DNA of 64,000 nucleotides from Chryseolinea lacunae (GTDB lineage Bacteria; Bacteroidota; Bacteroidia; Cytophagales; Cyclobacteriaceae), in assembly GCF_016735595.1 (NCBI RefSeq), contig NZ_JAERRB010000006.1:248001-312000 (forward strand), read 5' to 3'. The position numbers and the translations under genes are program-made. Shown here piece by piece: positions 18,787-29,732 of the stretch; within the stretch, counting starts at the first letter, position 1, and each line of letters starts with the position of its first letter. Below the pieces are notes generated by a model. The model saw only the letters and a program-made list of their open reading frames with translations, made no database searches and was not told the origin of the DNA.

Positions 18787-18817
18787 GCCGACCAACCTGA
18801 ACCAAAAAATCTTTCTT

Positions 18818-18848
18818 AAAAAACCGGATGATGCCCATCCGGTTTTTT
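18818..18848 (+). terminator. Rho-independent terminator after the ABC exporter operon
   Basis: The inverted repeat AAAAAACCGGATG/CATCCGGTTTTTT has a short loop and a built-in T-run. The next gene starts 20 bases later, so the histidine kinase must have its own signals or depend on read-through. Confidence 0.9.
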
Positions 18849-18867
18849 ATTTATCTTTCAAATCGCA

Positions 18868-20085
18868 ATGGGCAAAAAGGGCACAATTCCGTCGCTTGAC
18901 TTCTATCAGAACAACTCCAACATCAAGTGGGTGGTGCTGGTGGCCTCGGTGCTCATCAGCATCGGGTCTATCTATTACACCAACATTCTGGTAGACCAGC
19001 TGAAGGAACGCGAGCGGCAGCAGGTGCAGCTCTATGCCAAAGCCATCGAATACACCGCCAACGACGAAGGCACCGGCGACGTGAACTTTATTGCGCAAGA
19101 AATTCTCTTTCAAAACAATTCCATCCCCATCATCCAGGCGGGCGACAGTGGCAAAGTGCTGGCCTCGCGCAACGTCGACATTGGCGACACCTGGACCGAG
19201 AAACGAAAAGCCGCTTTTCTGAAAGAGGAAATGGATGTGATGCGCGAAACCTACGAGCCCATCACCGTGACCCTGCGCGATCCGCAAACCGGCGAAGTTT
19301 TTGGAACACAGTTCATTTACTACAAAAACTCCTTCCTGCTGAAGCAGCTCATTGCCTATCCCTATATACAATTGTCGGTCATTGCCATTTTTGGCTTCAT
19401 CGCCTACCTGGCCTTCAACTATTCGAAGGCGGCGGAGCAAAACCGTGTGTGGGTGGGGCTGGCCAAAGAAACCGCGCACCAGCTGGGCACACCGTTGTCG
19501 TCGCTCATGGCGTGGGTGGAGGTGTTGCGCGACGATCCCTACATGAAACAGAAGGGCACGGTAGAGGAATTGGAGAAAGACATCCAGAAACTGAAGATCG
19601 TGACGGAGCGCTTCTCCAGCATCGGCTCCATCCCTACCCTGAAAAAAGAAAACGTGGTGTCGCTCATCAACAACGTGGTGAACTACCTGCGGCCGCGGGT
19701 GTCGTCGAAAGTGAAAATGGAGGTGTTCACACTGTCGGAAAATATATTTGCCAACGTGCACGCGCCTTTGTTTGAGTGGGTGATTGAAAACCTGTCGAAA
19801 AACGCGGTCGACGCCATGGGCAACAGCGGCCTCATCGCCATCAAGGTGTTGCGGGGCAACGAGGGCAAAATCTTTATCGACATTTCGGACACGGGCAAGG
19901 GCATTCCGCGATCCAAGATCGACCATGTGTTCCGGCCAGGGTTCACCACCAAGAAACGGGGCTGGGGGCTGGGGCTCACCTTGGCCAAACGCATCATCGA
20001 AACCTATCACGACGGCAAAATTTTCGTAAAATCGTCGGAAGAGAACCTGGGCACCACGTTCCGGATCGTGCTGAACGCGGCCTGA
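18868..20085 (+). CDS. Membrane sensor histidine kinase
   Basis: A 405-aa two-component kinase. TM1 lies at about residues 20-42, an extracytoplasmic sensor of about 120 residues follows, then TM2 at about 166-184. The dimerisation/phosphoacceptor segment is LAKETAHQLGTPLSSLMAW with the likely phosphohistidine H204. The catalytic domain has the N box ENLSKNAVDAM, G1 DTGKGIPRSKI and G2 RGWGLGLTLAKRII. The AHQLGTPLS form of the H box is common in Bacteroidota kinases. No response regulator gene is adjacent, so it is an orphan. The signal is unknown. Confidence 0.92.
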   Translation: MGKKGTIPSLDFYQNNSNIKWVVLVASVLISIGSIYYTNILVDQLKERERQQVQLYAKAIEYTANDEGTGDVNFIAQEILFQNNSIPIIQAGDSGKVLASRNVDIGDTWTEKRKAAFLKEEMDVMRETYEPITVTLRDPQTGEVFGTQFIYYKNSFLLKQLIAYPYIQLSVIAIFGFIAYLAFNYSKAAEQNRVWVGLAKETAHQLGTPLSSLMAWVEVLRDDPYMKQKGTVEELEKDIQKLKIVTERFSSIGSIPTLKKENVVSLINNVVNYLRPRVSSKVKMEVFTLSENIFANVHAPLFEWVIENLSKNAVDAMGNSGLIAIKVLRGNEGKIFIDISDTGKGIPRSKIDHVFRPGFTTKKRGWGLGLTLAKRIIETYHDGKIFVKSSEENLGTTFRIVLNAA

Positions 20086-20160
20086 GGGGACGTTCCGTTC
20101 GCGCCGGTTTCAAAAGGATTGACAGGCTTTAAACAACTGTCAATAATTCGTATTCCGGCC

Positions 20161-20191
20161 TTTGTTCTTCGTCCATAAACGGCTACTTTTG
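20161..20191 (+). promoter_or_regulatory. Bacteroidota promoter for atpD-atpC
   Basis: TTTG at 20161-20164 is followed 19 bases later by TACTTTTG at 20184-20191. This fits the -33 TTTG / -7 TAnnTTTG consensus of Bacteroidota very well. The start codon is 41 bases downstream of the -7 box. Confidence 0.75.
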
Positions 20192-20204
20192 CGGTCGATT
20201 TTAA

Positions 20205-21740
<1,536 letters not shown>

Positions 21741-21752
21741 TAACACTGACAC

Positions 21753-21995
21753 ATGCATCTTGAGATATTAACTCCCGAAAAAAAGGTCTTTGAAGGCGAA
21801 GTAACGCTGGTCACTTTTCCCGGCGCTGACGGATCGTTCCAGGTGCTGGATCATCACGCACCGCTCATCAGCTTGCTGAAAGAAGGCGTGGTGGAATACA
21901 ATGGAAAAGAAGGCGCCAACAACGTCACCATCACGGGCGGGGTTGTTGAAGTGCTGAAGAACAAAGTGATCTTGCTGGCCACCGGTGTGGTGTAA
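21753..21995 (+). CDS. atpC: F-type ATP synthase, epsilon subunit (short form)
   Basis: An 80-aa epsilon subunit consisting only of the N-terminal beta sandwich (MHLEILTPEKKVFEGEVTLV, FPGADGSFQVLDHHAPLISLL, and ITGGVVEVLKNKVILLATGVV). The two-helix C-terminal domain that inhibits ATP hydrolysis in E. coli (total about 139 aa) is absent. The stop codon at 21993-21995 is followed directly by non-coding sequence and a terminator, so this is not a recent truncation. Short epsilon subunits of this kind are known in Bacteroidota. It lies 12 bases downstream of atpD. Confidence 0.95.
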   Translation: MHLEILTPEKKVFEGEVTLVTFPGADGSFQVLDHHAPLISLLKEGVVEYNGKEGANNVTITGGVVEVLKNKVILLATGVV

Positions 21996-22026
21996 CTGGC
22001 CTAAGGAAACATCACGATCATAAAAG

Positions 22027-22055
22027 AAAAGCTCCGGAAACCCCGGAGCTTTTTT
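22027..22055 (+). terminator. Rho-independent terminator after atpDC
   Basis: A strong stem, AAAAGCTCCGG/CCGGAGCTTTT, is followed by T. It also faces the convergent HEAT-repeat gene. Confidence 0.9.
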
Positions 22056-22085
22056 CGTTTCTAATGAATGTCAGTTCTGCCAAAA

Positions 22086-22724
22086 TCAAATCAGGTTGTG
22101 CCGTTGCTTTATGGCTTCAATGGCATAGAGCGCTGAGTGTTTCACATCGCGCTTCCGGCTCTTTGCATGTTTCTCCAGAAACGGCAGCGCGCGGGGTGTT
22201 CCTGTTTTGTGCAACACACCGTTTGCGTAGATCAGTTCATAGGAGCTGTCGCTGGTGTCGAGAATCTGTAGCAGGGTTGTTTCTGCGGCGGCATCGTCTG
22301 TGTTTGTGAGGGCGCGGATTGCCGCATAGCCCACCTGCCATCGCTTGTCGTGCGTGGCAGCAATGAGCGCGGTGAGGTCTGTGCCGGTTGGCTTCTCCAG
22401 ATGGGCGAGGCGGTCGAGCATGGCGCTGAGCACATACTTGTCTTTTTCTCTTTCGATCCGATCAATCAAGAACTGCGCGGTTGCTTGGTCGCCAACATTT
22501 TTTGCGACATGTCCCAGAATGAAATAGGCGGCGTCTCGATTCTTTTTGTCCTTTTCATTTTCAATGAATGTCATCAGCTGAGGAATGAGCGTGCGATCGG
22601 CAAGCTTCTCGGCTTCGCGGTGGGCCTTCCACGAAATGGTGGTGCTGCTGTCGAAGCCCGGCGCCATGATGTGGTCGTTTTTGTCGTTCATGCGCTCCAC
22701 CAGGCTTTGGAGTATGCTGTCCAT
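22086..22724 (-). CDS. HEAT-repeat protein
   Basis: An approximately 212-aa all-helical protein with no signal peptide. Repeated helical pairs such as NRDAAYFILGHVAKNVGDQ, DKYVLSAMLDRLAHLEKPTG, DKRWQVGYAAIRALTNTDD and DSSYELIYANGVLHKTG are spaced by about 30-37 residues and look like HEAT/PBS-type repeats. Such proteins usually act as scaffolds. The ATG at 22724 is preferred to an upstream TTG at 22730. It converges on atpC and is probably the last gene of a minus-strand run with the DUF6787-like and RluA genes. Function is unknown. Confidence 0.65.
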   Translation of the reverse strand: MDSILQSLVERMNDKNDHIMAPGFDSSTTISWKAHREAEKLADRTLIPQLMTFIENEKDKKNRDAAYFILGHVAKNVGDQATAQFLIDRIEREKDKYVLSAMLDRLAHLEKPTGTDLTALIAATHDKRWQVGYAAIRALTNTDDAAAETTLLQILDTSDSSYELIYANGVLHKTGTPRALPFLEKHAKSRKRDVKHSALYAIEAIKQRHNLI

Positions 22725-22766
22725 CGGCAAATGTTTTAAAGTGATGGGTCGCTTAGGAGATTTGTG

Positions 22767-23078
22767 TCATTTCTTCGAGCGCCCTAGAATGCGATTGAAA
22801 AACCGTTTTTCGAATTCCCAGAAGAAGGTGAACTGGCCAAACAGAAAACCATAGGCCAGCAGAATAACATTGTAGAGGGGAAGGATAAAAATATAATACA
22901 GTATCGTGGCCAGGGTGGAGTCGCCGCTATCGCCGGCCAAAAAATGAAGGATGGGTTTCTTGATGAACAATACGGTGAAACCCGTGCAGGCAAACACCAC
23001 CAGCACCATCACCACCTGGAAGGCGCTGCCCAACTTCCACTTCTGCTTCAGTCTCTCGATCCAGGAGGTTTGTTCCAT
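22767..23078 (-). CDS. Small DUF6787-like membrane protein
   Basis: A 103-aa protein with an N-terminal amphipathic stretch WIERLKQKWKLG and two hydrophobic segments (FQVVMVLVVFACTGFTVLFI and a region near ILYYIFILPLYNVILLAYGF). It ends in FTFFWEFEKRFFNRI, a pattern found in small inner-membrane proteins of Bacteroidota. The ATG at 23078 is chosen over a TTG at 23099, which would overlap the upstream gene; this puts the start 7 bases after the pseudouridine synthase stop. Co-transcription with that gene is likely. Function is unknown. Confidence 0.68.
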   Translation of the reverse strand: MEQTSWIERLKQKWKLGSAFQVVMVLVVFACTGFTVLFIKKPILHFLAGDSGDSTLATILYYIFILPLYNVILLAYGFLFGQFTFFWEFEKRFFNRILGRSKK

Positions 23079-23085
23079 CGCGGTT

Positions 23086-23787
23086 TTACGTTTGATCAAA
23101 TTTTGCGAAATATTTCCACATACCCATAACGGGCACGGGCGCCTCCAGGGTTATGGGTTCTTTTTTTACAGGGTGAACAAACGACAGCCGGCGGGCGTGC
23201 AGGTAGATGCTGCCATCGTCGTTGGGCGTGTCGTCTCCATACTTCACATCGCCTTTTATGGGGCAACCCATGCCCGCCAGCTGCGCGCGGATCTGATGCG
23301 AGCGTCCGGTCACAGGGTTGACTTGCAGCAGCCAGTGACCTTCGGTGGTGCCCAGCACTTTATAGCTCAGCTCCGAGCGCAGGGCGCCCACGGTTTCTTT
23401 TTTGTAGAGCGTGGTCTTGTTTTTCTTCTCGTCTTTCTGAAGCCAGTTAATCAGCGTGCCTTCTGGTTGTGGAGGCTTCGCGCGCACAATGGCCCAATAG
23501 GTCTTCTCGGTTTCTTTCTCGCGAAACAACGCATTCATCCGCTCAAGCGCCTTCGACGTTCGCGCCAGCACCACCACGCCGCTCACAGGCCTGTCGAGCC
23601 GGTGCACCACGCCGAGAAAAACTTCGCCGGGCTTGCCATACTTTTCCTTGATGTAGAGCTTGCCCAATTCGGCCAGCGGCACATCGCCGGTTGCATCGCC
23701 TTGCACCAAAATGCCGGGAGACTTATTAACCACCAGCAGGTGGTTGTCTTCGTAAATGACGGTGAAGGGAACGCTGCGCTGTGCCAT
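23086..23787 (-). CDS. RluA-family pseudouridine synthase
   Basis: A 233-aa RNA-modifying enzyme that isomerises uridine to pseudouridine in rRNA or tRNA. The catalytic motif VVHRLDRPVSGVVVLA contains the conserved Asp. IYEDNHLLVVNKSPGILVQGD, RSHQIRAQLAGMGCPIKGDVKYG and LHARRLSFVHPVKKE are the other hallmarks. It has no S4 domain, so it belongs to the short RluA-like proteins. The RNA target cannot be assigned. It is followed 7 bases later by the small membrane protein gene. Confidence 0.93.
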   Translation of the reverse strand: MAQRSVPFTVIYEDNHLLVVNKSPGILVQGDATGDVPLAELGKLYIKEKYGKPGEVFLGVVHRLDRPVSGVVVLARTSKALERMNALFREKETEKTYWAIVRAKPPQPEGTLINWLQKDEKKNKTTLYKKETVGALRSELSYKVLGTTEGHWLLQVNPVTGRSHQIRAQLAGMGCPIKGDVKYGDDTPNDDGSIYLHARRLSFVHPVKKEPITLEAPVPVMGMWKYFAKFDQT

Positions 23788-24194
23788 CAGGATAGAATGA
23801 AATCAAACATCCGAAATGTTGGGGGAATTAAAAAGCGAGCGATATCAAATAGAAAGCGCATGATTTTTTAGAACAAGCGTTGTTACTCGCGAACACTGTA
23901 GGATATGCATAATTTCATTTGCATAACCTCCCAAAAAATCCGGGAACGTCGTGACTTCATCAAACGTTTTTTTGTAACTTGAATCATCCCTCCAGTAACG
24001 TTTCAAATATGAAGGCATCGAACACCGATCCAATTAACAGAAAAGGGAAAAATCAGATCCTCTGTTTTGCCCCTGCTTGATTTGGACTTTAAAAGAATTT
24101 TTAATCGAAGAAAACCGACGAACAATCCCTAGTCGTTATAGGGCTAGATAGATTTGAACAAGAACACATTTTTGATCCTCCAAAAATTTTCAAG
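23788..24194. other. 407-base gene-poor, AT-rich interval
   Basis: No convincing gene, tRNA or terminator is seen here. The base composition is visibly poorer in G+C than the flanks. A 62-codon minus-strand frame (23845-24033) has no recognisable features. It may be remnant sequence linked with the neighbouring Uma2 gene. Confidence 0.5.
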
Positions 24195-24767
24195 ATGAAG
24201 ACATCCCAAACAAACCATACAAAAGGATGGACCGCAGATAACTTTCTTCTTCTCGAAGAGACTAACACACCTTGTGAGTTAATTAACGGAGAGATCATTA
24301 TGAGTCCAAGTCCGCTATTGCTTCACCAGCTCGTTTCTGGTAATCTTTATGATGTTTTGAAAATTGAAGCCAGGAGAACTGGTGGGCGAGCGATCTATTC
24401 ACCCATAGATTTTCATATCGATAATCGAAATGTTTTTCAACCCGATTTAATTTTTGTGAGAAAGGAAAATTTGCATGCGCTGAGTCTTCGGGGTGTGACC
24501 GGCGTTCCTGATCTTGTCGTTGAAATCATGTCGCCCCCGAACGCTCATATCGACAAAAATTTCAAGAAGAAAACTTATCTCGACATAGGGATTTCGGAGT
24601 ATTGGATAGTTGACCCTGTCCGGAGAGTTTTAGAAATCTTCACACCGCAATCAGGCCCGGCCCAGCCCAAATTTCGCCTCGTTGAAAGGGGCGAAATATC
24701 ATCAACTATTTTATCCCATTTAAAACTCAGGTTTGAAGATTTGTTTATCGATACAGAAATCGAATAA
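24195..24767 (+). CDS. Uma2-family (DUF820) putative endonuclease
   Basis: A 190-aa protein of the Uma2/DUF820 branch of PD-(D/E)XK nucleases. Motifs in order: ELINGEIIMSPSPLLLHQ, RNVFQPDLIFVRKEN (conserved PD) and GVPDLVVEIMSP (the E-I-x-S element), then YLDIGISEYWIVDPVRRVLEIF. Their biological role is poorly known; they are often found as multiple scattered copies and have been linked to mobile or host-defence contexts. The gene is clearly lower in G+C (about 40%) than neighbours such as the aldo/keto reductase gene (above 60% in places). It converges on prfC with 15 bases between the ends. Transfer is likely by inference. Confidence 0.85.
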   Translation: MKTSQTNHTKGWTADNFLLLEETNTPCELINGEIIMSPSPLLLHQLVSGNLYDVLKIEARRTGGRAIYSPIDFHIDNRNVFQPDLIFVRKENLHALSLRGVTGVPDLVVEIMSPPNAHIDKNFKKKTYLDIGISEYWIVDPVRRVLEIFTPQSGPAQPKFRLVERGEISSTILSHLKLRFEDLFIDTEIE

Positions 24768-24782
24768 CCGCACCACAAATCA

Positions 24783-26372
24783 CTAATCCTTAAACTCCGA
24801 CGTGAAGTGAAACTGAATGTCCGGGAAATTGTCCTGCACCATCTGAAGCCACGCGCGTGACTCGGCCATGAACACCAGCTTGTCGTCTTTGTCGCGCGCA
24901 ATGTGGCGTTGTTTGGAGTCGATGAACTCGGCGAGCTTCTTGGGATCTTTGCTGCTGATCCAGCACGCCTTGTAGATGTTCTGCGGAACAAATTGTGCGG
25001 TGGCACTATATTCATTCTTCAACCGAAACTGAATCACTTCAAACTGCAGGGCGCCCACAACGCCAACCACTTTTTTCTTGCCTAGCTCGTAGGTGAACAA
25101 CTGTGCCACACCTTCTTCCATCAATTGCAGCAAGCCTTTCTCAAGCTGTTTCGTTTTCATGGCGTCCATGTTCACCACTTCCTTGAAAATTTCGGGCGAG
25201 AAGCTGGGGATGCCGGTGTACAAAAGTTTTTCTCCTTCTGTCAGTGTGTCGCCAATCTTCAGGTTGCCTGTATCGAATATGCCCACGATGTCGCCGGGCC
25301 AGGCTTCGTCAACCGTCTCACGATCTTGTGCCATGAAGGCCGTGGCGTTTGAGAAGCGTAAGTTTTTTTGTTGACGCACATGGTAGTAGTTGCTGCCGCG
25401 CTCAAATTTTCCGGAGCAGATGCGAACAAAGGCAATGCGGTTACGGTGCTTGGGGTCCATGTTGGCGTGGATCTTGAACACAAAGCCACTGAATTTATTT
25501 TCTTCAGGCTCCACAATGCGCAAGGTTGTTTCGCGCGGCACAGGCGTGGGCGCGATGCGTATGAACGTGTCGAGCAATTCGCGCACACCAAAGTTGTTCA
25601 CGGCGCTACCAAAGAAAACCGGCGCCACTTTGCCCGACAAATATTTGTCAACATCAAAATCGGGATACACACCTTCGATCAACTCAACGTCGGCCCGCAA
25701 TTGTTTGGCGTTGGTTTCGCCCACATAGCTGTCGAGCACCTCGTCGTGTATGTCGCTGATCTGAATTCTTCCCTCCTCTTCCACCTTCGTTTTGCTGGGG
25801 GTGAAGAGCGTGAGACTTTTTTCGTAGAGGTTATAAACGCCCTTGAATGTTTTTCCCATGCTGATGGGCCAGCTCAACGGACGCACTTTAATATTCAATT
25901 TCTCTTCCACTTCGTCGAGCAACTCAAACGGGTCGCGGCCTTCGCGGTCGAGCTTGTTGATGAAACAGATCACGGGCGTGCTGCGCATGCGACACACCTC
26001 CATGAGTTTTTCGGTTTGAATCTCCACACCTTTCACACAGTCGATCACGAGAATAACACTGTCAACCGCGGTGAGTGTGCGGTAGGTATCTTCGGCAAAG
26101 TCCTGGTGACCCGGGGTGTCGAGGAGGTTGATTTTTACATCCTTGTAATTAAAGCCCATCACCGAAGTGGCTACAGAGATGCCCCGCTGCTTTTCAATTT
26201 CCATCCAGTCGGAACGGGCGTGGTCTTTGATCTTGCTGGACTTCACCGCGCCTGCCTTTTGGATAGCACCTCCAAACAGGAGCAACTTCTCCGTGAGGGT
26301 TGTTTTACCGGCATCGGGGTGACTGATGATGCCGAAGGTTCGGCGTTTTGCTATTTCTTGTTCCAGACTCAT
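24783..26372 (-). CDS. prfC: Peptide chain release factor 3
   Basis: A 529-aa translational GTPase that recycles RF1 and RF2 after termination. G1 is [18 protein letters not shown], the switch region is [13 protein letters not shown]3 is [16 protein letters not shown] and G4 is [12 protein letters not shown]. The C-terminal part shows the RF3 pattern [20 protein letters not shown]. The start is the ATG at 26372 ([15 protein letters not shown]), just downstream of a TACTTTTG -7 box; the ATG at 26402 lies upstream of that box. Confidence 0.95.
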   Translation of the reverse strand: MSLEQEIAKRRTFGIISHPDAGKTTLTEKLLLFGGAIQKAGAVKSSKIKDHARSDWMEIEKQRGISVATSVMGFNYKDVKINLLDTPGHQDFAEDTYRTLTAVDSVILVIDCVKGVEIQTEKLMEVCRMRSTPVICFINKLDREGRDPFELLDEVEEKLNIKVRPLSWPISMGKTFKGVYNLYEKSLTLFTPSKTKVEEEGRIQISDIHDEVLDSYVGETNAKQLRADVELIEGVYPDFDVDKYLSGKVAPVFFGSAVNNFGVRELLDTFIRIAPTPVPRETTLRIVEPEENKFSGFVFKIHANMDPKHRNRIAFVRICSGKFERGSNYYHVRQQKNLRFSNATAFMAQDRETVDEAWPGDIVGIFDTGNLKIGDTLTEGEKLLYTGIPSFSPEIFKEVVNMDAMKTKQLEKGLLQLMEEGVAQLFTYELGKKKVVGVVGALQFEVIQFRLKNEYSATAQFVPQNIYKACWISSKDPKKLAEFIDSKQRHIARDKDDKLVFMAESRAWLQMVQDNFPDIQFHFTSEFKD

Positions 26373-26389
26373 ACGCAAATAAGAAGGCG

Positions 26390-26397
26390 CAAAAGTA
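26390..26397 (-). promoter_or_regulatory. Bacteroidota-type -7 element (TACTTTTG) for prfC
   Basis: An exact TAnnTTTG match on the minus strand, 17 bases before the prfC ATG at 26372. No clear -33 TTTG is seen at the right distance. Confidence 0.5.
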
Positions 26398-26593
26398 AGC
26401 AAAAGTTCTTATCCGGAAGGACCGGAAAAATAGCGTCGTGTGCACAGGCCACACGTGGGAACCTATACACGCCTGGCTGTTGAAGTTTGCCCTATTTTAT
26501 TCCGACTATTTTTTATCCTGAAAAACGATAACCAATTTAGGCTCCCGTTTCGCAGAACGGCAGGATCGAAAACAACCAACAACCCTAACTAAA

Positions 26594-27565
26594 ATGCAAT
26601 ACAGAAGATTTGGAAGAACAAACTGGGATGTGAGCGAGATTGGCTATGGCATGTGGGGCCTTGCCGGGTGGACCGGCAGCGAGCAAGCCGAGGTGGAGCG
26701 CGCACTCGACAAGTCCGTTGACCTGGGCTGCACGTTTTTTGACACCGCCTGGGGCTATGGCGCCGGTGTGAGCGAAGAAATTCTCGGCCGCCTCATCAAA
26801 CGGCATGGATCGAAGCGACTTTATTTTGCCACCAAGATTCCACCCAAAAACTTCACCTGGCCATCCCAACCCGGCTTCACGCTGGAGGAATGTTTTCCCG
26901 CCTCCCACATCATTGAATACACCGAAAAGAGCCTCAAGAACCTGCATGTGGAGTGCATCGACCTCCAACAATTTCACGTGTGGGAAGACAGTTGGGCCCA
27001 CCACGACGAGTGGCAGAAGGCCGTGGAAAAACTGAAGCAGCAAGGCAAGATCAAACACATGGGCGTGAGCGTGAACCGCTGGGAGCCCAACAACGTGCTC
27101 GACACGCTGAAGACAAACCACATCGACGCCGTGCAGGTGATCTACAACATTTTCGATCAGGCCCCCGAAGACCTCTTGTTCCCGCTCTGCCGCCAGCTCG
27201 ACATCGGCATCATTGCACGTGTGCCGTTTGACGAAGGCACGCTGACAGGCATGCTGACAAAAGAGACCGTGTTTCCGAAAGACGATTGGCGATCGACCTA
27301 CTTCGTGCCCGAAAACCTGAACTCAAGCGTAGACCACGCCGAAGCCCTGAAGCCGCTCATTCCTCCCGGCATGACAATGGCCGACCTGGCGCTGCGGTTT
27401 ATCCTGGCCAACGACGACGTACACACCATCATCCCCGGCATGCGCAAAATCCGGAATGTGGAAGCCAACCTCGCCACCAGCGACGGAAAGCGCCTGGAAG
27501 AGTCGCTCCGCATCGCGCTGAAGGATCACCGCTGGGACAGAACGCCAACATCGTGGTCGCAATAG
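26594..27565 (+). CDS. Aldo/keto reductase
   Basis: A 323-aa NADPH-dependent oxidoreductase with a TIM-barrel fold. It starts MQYRRFGRTNWDVSEIGYGMWG. The catalytic Asp-Tyr-Lys-His set can be placed at FFDTAWGYG (Asp and Tyr), YFATKIPP (Lys) and CIDLQQFHVWED (His). The C-terminal cofactor part is HTIIPGMRKIRNVEANL. It belongs to the AKR family that acts on sugars or small aldehydes, but the substrate is unknown. It is monocistronic; the intergenic regions on both sides are under 200 bases. Confidence 0.92.
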   Translation: MQYRRFGRTNWDVSEIGYGMWGLAGWTGSEQAEVERALDKSVDLGCTFFDTAWGYGAGVSEEILGRLIKRHGSKRLYFATKIPPKNFTWPSQPGFTLEECFPASHIIEYTEKSLKNLHVECIDLQQFHVWEDSWAHHDEWQKAVEKLKQQGKIKHMGVSVNRWEPNNVLDTLKTNHIDAVQVIYNIFDQAPEDLLFPLCRQLDIGIIARVPFDEGTLTGMLTKETVFPKDDWRSTYFVPENLNSSVDHAEALKPLIPPGMTMADLALRFILANDDVHTIIPGMRKIRNVEANLATSDGKRLEESLRIALKDHRWDRTPTSWSQ

Positions 27566-27678
27566 CCTCGAAAAGCCTGTCAGGTTTTGAGGATGCCTTC
27601 TGCGATATTATGGCCATACGATGGTGAAAAGAGGGAAAATTTACTGTCAATGTGTCATTTTTTAGCTTTTAAAAGGCC

Positions 27679-27695
27679 TTGGCATAACGCTTGAA
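27679..27695 (+). promoter_or_regulatory. Sigma-54-like motif upstream of dnaK
   Basis: TTGGCATAACGCTTGAA resembles the -24/-12 pattern TGGCAC-N5-TTGCA with correct spacing, but the second half has TTGA instead of TTGC. No TAnnTTTG box is visible before dnaK. This is weak evidence from a motif alone. Confidence 0.2.
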
Positions 27696-27743
27696 GAGAG
27701 GGATTCTACAAACAATTAGAAACTCTTAAAACTGAACAATATC

Positions 27744-29669
27744 ATGGGAAAAATTATCGGTATAGACTTAGGAACCACCAACTCTTGCGTAGCCGTCATG
27801 GAAGGCAATGAGCCTGTGGTGATCGCCAACAGCGAAGGCAGGAGAACCACTCCGTCTATCGTTGGCTTTTTGGACAACGGTAAGGGAGAGCGCAAGGTAG
27901 GTGACCCGGCAAAACGCCAGGCTATCACCAATCCCAAAAACACCGTGTCTTCCATCAAACGCTTCATGGGCAAAAAATTCGATGAAGTATCGGAAGAAAA
28001 GAAAATGGTATCCTACCAGATTGAAGCGGGCAACAACAACACCGTGCGCGTGCGCATTGGCGACCGTCTCTTCACCGCACAGGAAATCTCTGCGATGATT
28101 CTTCAAAAAATGAAGAGCACTGCCGAAGACTACCTGGGCACCACAGTGACCGAAGCCGTTATCACCGTGCCTGCATACTTCAACGACGCAGAACGTCAGG
28201 CAACAAAAGAAGCCGGACAAATCGCAGGCCTGGATGTGAAACGTATCATCAACGAACCTACTGCCGCCGCCTTGGCCTATGGCCTCGACAAGAAAAACAG
28301 CGATATGAAAATCGCCGTCTACGACTTGGGTGGTGGAACGTTCGATATCTCGGTGCTCGAATTGGGCGACGGTGTGTTTGAAGTAAAATCTACCAACGGT
28401 GATGTACACCTCGGTGGCGACGACTTCGACATGCGCATCATGAACTGGCTGGCCGACGAATTTCAAAAAGAAGAAAACGTTGACCTGCGCAAAGATCCGA
28501 TGGCACTGCAACGCTTGAAAGAAGCGTCTGAAAAAGCAAAGATCGAATTGTCGAGCTCCATGGAAACCGAAGTGAACTTGCCGTACGTGACGTCGGTAGA
28601 CGGTGTGCCCAAGCACTTGGTGAAGAAATTGAGCCGCGCAAAATTTGAACAACTGGTAGACGACCTCGTGCGCAGAACTCTTGAGCCTTGCCGCAAGGCC
28701 GTTCAGGATGCAGGCATCAACGTGTCGCAAATTGACGAAGTGATTCTGGTGGGCGGTTCAACCCGTATCCCCCGCATCGTTGACGAAGTAGAAAAATTCT
28801 TTGGCAAGAAACCTTCCAAAGGTGTGAACCCCGACGAAGTGGTGGCCGTAGGTGCTGCTATCCAAGGCGGTGTGTTGACCGGTGAAGTGAAAGATGTGTT
28901 GCTGCTGGACGTTACTCCGCTTTCGCTGGGTATCGAAACCATGGGCGGCGTGTTCACAAAACTGATCGAATCGAACACCACCATTCCTTCGAAGAAATCG
29001 GAAGTGTTCTCGACAGCGTCCGACAATCAGCCTTCGGTAGAAATCCACGTGTTGCAAGGTGAACGCCCCATGGCAAAAGACAACCGCACCATCGGACGTT
29101 TCCACCTCTCTGAAATACCCCCGGCACCCCGCGGCATTCCGCAAGTAGAAGTAACGTTCGACATCGACGCGAACGGTATCCTCCACGTGTCGGCCAAAGA
29201 CAAGGGAACAAACCGAGAACAGAAGATCAGAATTGAAGCCTCTTCGGGACTGACGGATGCCGAAATTCAAAAGATGAAGCAGGAAGCTCAGGCCAACGCC
29301 GATGCCGACAAGAAAGTGAAAGAGACCGTTGAGAAAATCAACCAGGCCGATTCACTGATCTTCCAAACTGAAAAACAGTTGAAGGAATTTGGCGACAAAC
29401 TTTCAGACACAAACAAGGGCGCCATCAGCAGCGCACTCGACAAACTGAAAGAAGCGCACAAGGCTCAGGACGGCCCCGGCATCGACGTTGCCATGGAAGC
29501 ACTGAACAACGCCTGGAGCGCAGCGTCAACAGAAATGTATAACGCAACCAACGCAGGCGGCCAGGGTGCACCTAATGCAGGTGGCAACCAAAATGCCGGC
29601 GGTTCATCTTCGGATGCCAACAACGTTTCGGATGTTGAGTACGAAGAAGTGAACGACAACAAAAAATAA
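27744..29669 (+). CDS. dnaK: DnaK (Hsp70) chaperone
   Basis: A 641-aa ATP-driven chaperone. The ATPase domain opens [16 protein letters not shown] and contains [35 protein letters not shown] and VGGSTRIP. The substrate-binding domain starts near [17 protein letters not shown] Gly/Asn/Ala-rich linker precedes the acidic C-terminal tail ([12 protein letters not shown]), which resembles the EEVD-like end of bacterial DnaK. It is unlinked from grpE-dnaJ (14 kb away). No CIRCE element is seen. Confidence 0.98.
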   Translation: MGKIIGIDLGTTNSCVAVMEGNEPVVIANSEGRRTTPSIVGFLDNGKGERKVGDPAKRQAITNPKNTVSSIKRFMGKKFDEVSEEKKMVSYQIEAGNNNTVRVRIGDRLFTAQEISAMILQKMKSTAEDYLGTTVTEAVITVPAYFNDAERQATKEAGQIAGLDVKRIINEPTAAALAYGLDKKNSDMKIAVYDLGGGTFDISVLELGDGVFEVKSTNGDVHLGGDDFDMRIMNWLADEFQKEENVDLRKDPMALQRLKEASEKAKIELSSSMETEVNLPYVTSVDGVPKHLVKKLSRAKFEQLVDDLVRRTLEPCRKAVQDAGINVSQIDEVILVGGSTRIPRIVDEVEKFFGKKPSKGVNPDEVVAVGAAIQGGVLTGEVKDVLLLDVTPLSLGIETMGGVFTKLIESNTTIPSKKSEVFSTASDNQPSVEIHVLQGERPMAKDNRTIGRFHLSEIPPAPRGIPQVEVTFDIDANGILHVSAKDKGTNREQKIRIEASSGLTDAEIQKMKQEAQANADADKKVKETVEKINQADSLIFQTEKQLKEFGDKLSDTNKGAISSALDKLKEAHKAQDGPGIDVAMEALNNAWSAASTEMYNATNAGGQGAPNAGGNQNAGGSSSDANNVSDVEYEEVNDNKK

Positions 29670-29697
29670 TTTTCAATAGTTTAATGGTTCAAGTGAA

Positions 29698-29729
29698 GAG
29701 CCCTTCGGAAACGAAGGGCTCTTTTTTTT
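29698..29729 (+). terminator. Rho-independent terminator after dnaK
   Basis: The stem GAGCCCTTCG/CGAAGGGCTC with a GAAA loop is followed by eight T. Confidence 0.93.
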
Positions 29730-29732
29730 GCA

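Noticed and set aside
18847-20010. Minus-strand open frame of 387 codons
   Set aside because: It is antisense to the histidine kinase gene, which has clear H, N and G boxes. The His/Val-rich product is a codon-bias shadow.
23845-24033. 62-codon minus-strand frame in the AT-rich interval
   Set aside because: It has no signal peptide, domain or promoter. It could be a remnant, but the sequence does not support a gene.
25368-26483. Plus-strand open frame of 371 codons
   Set aside because: It is antisense to prfC, whose GTPase motifs are certain.
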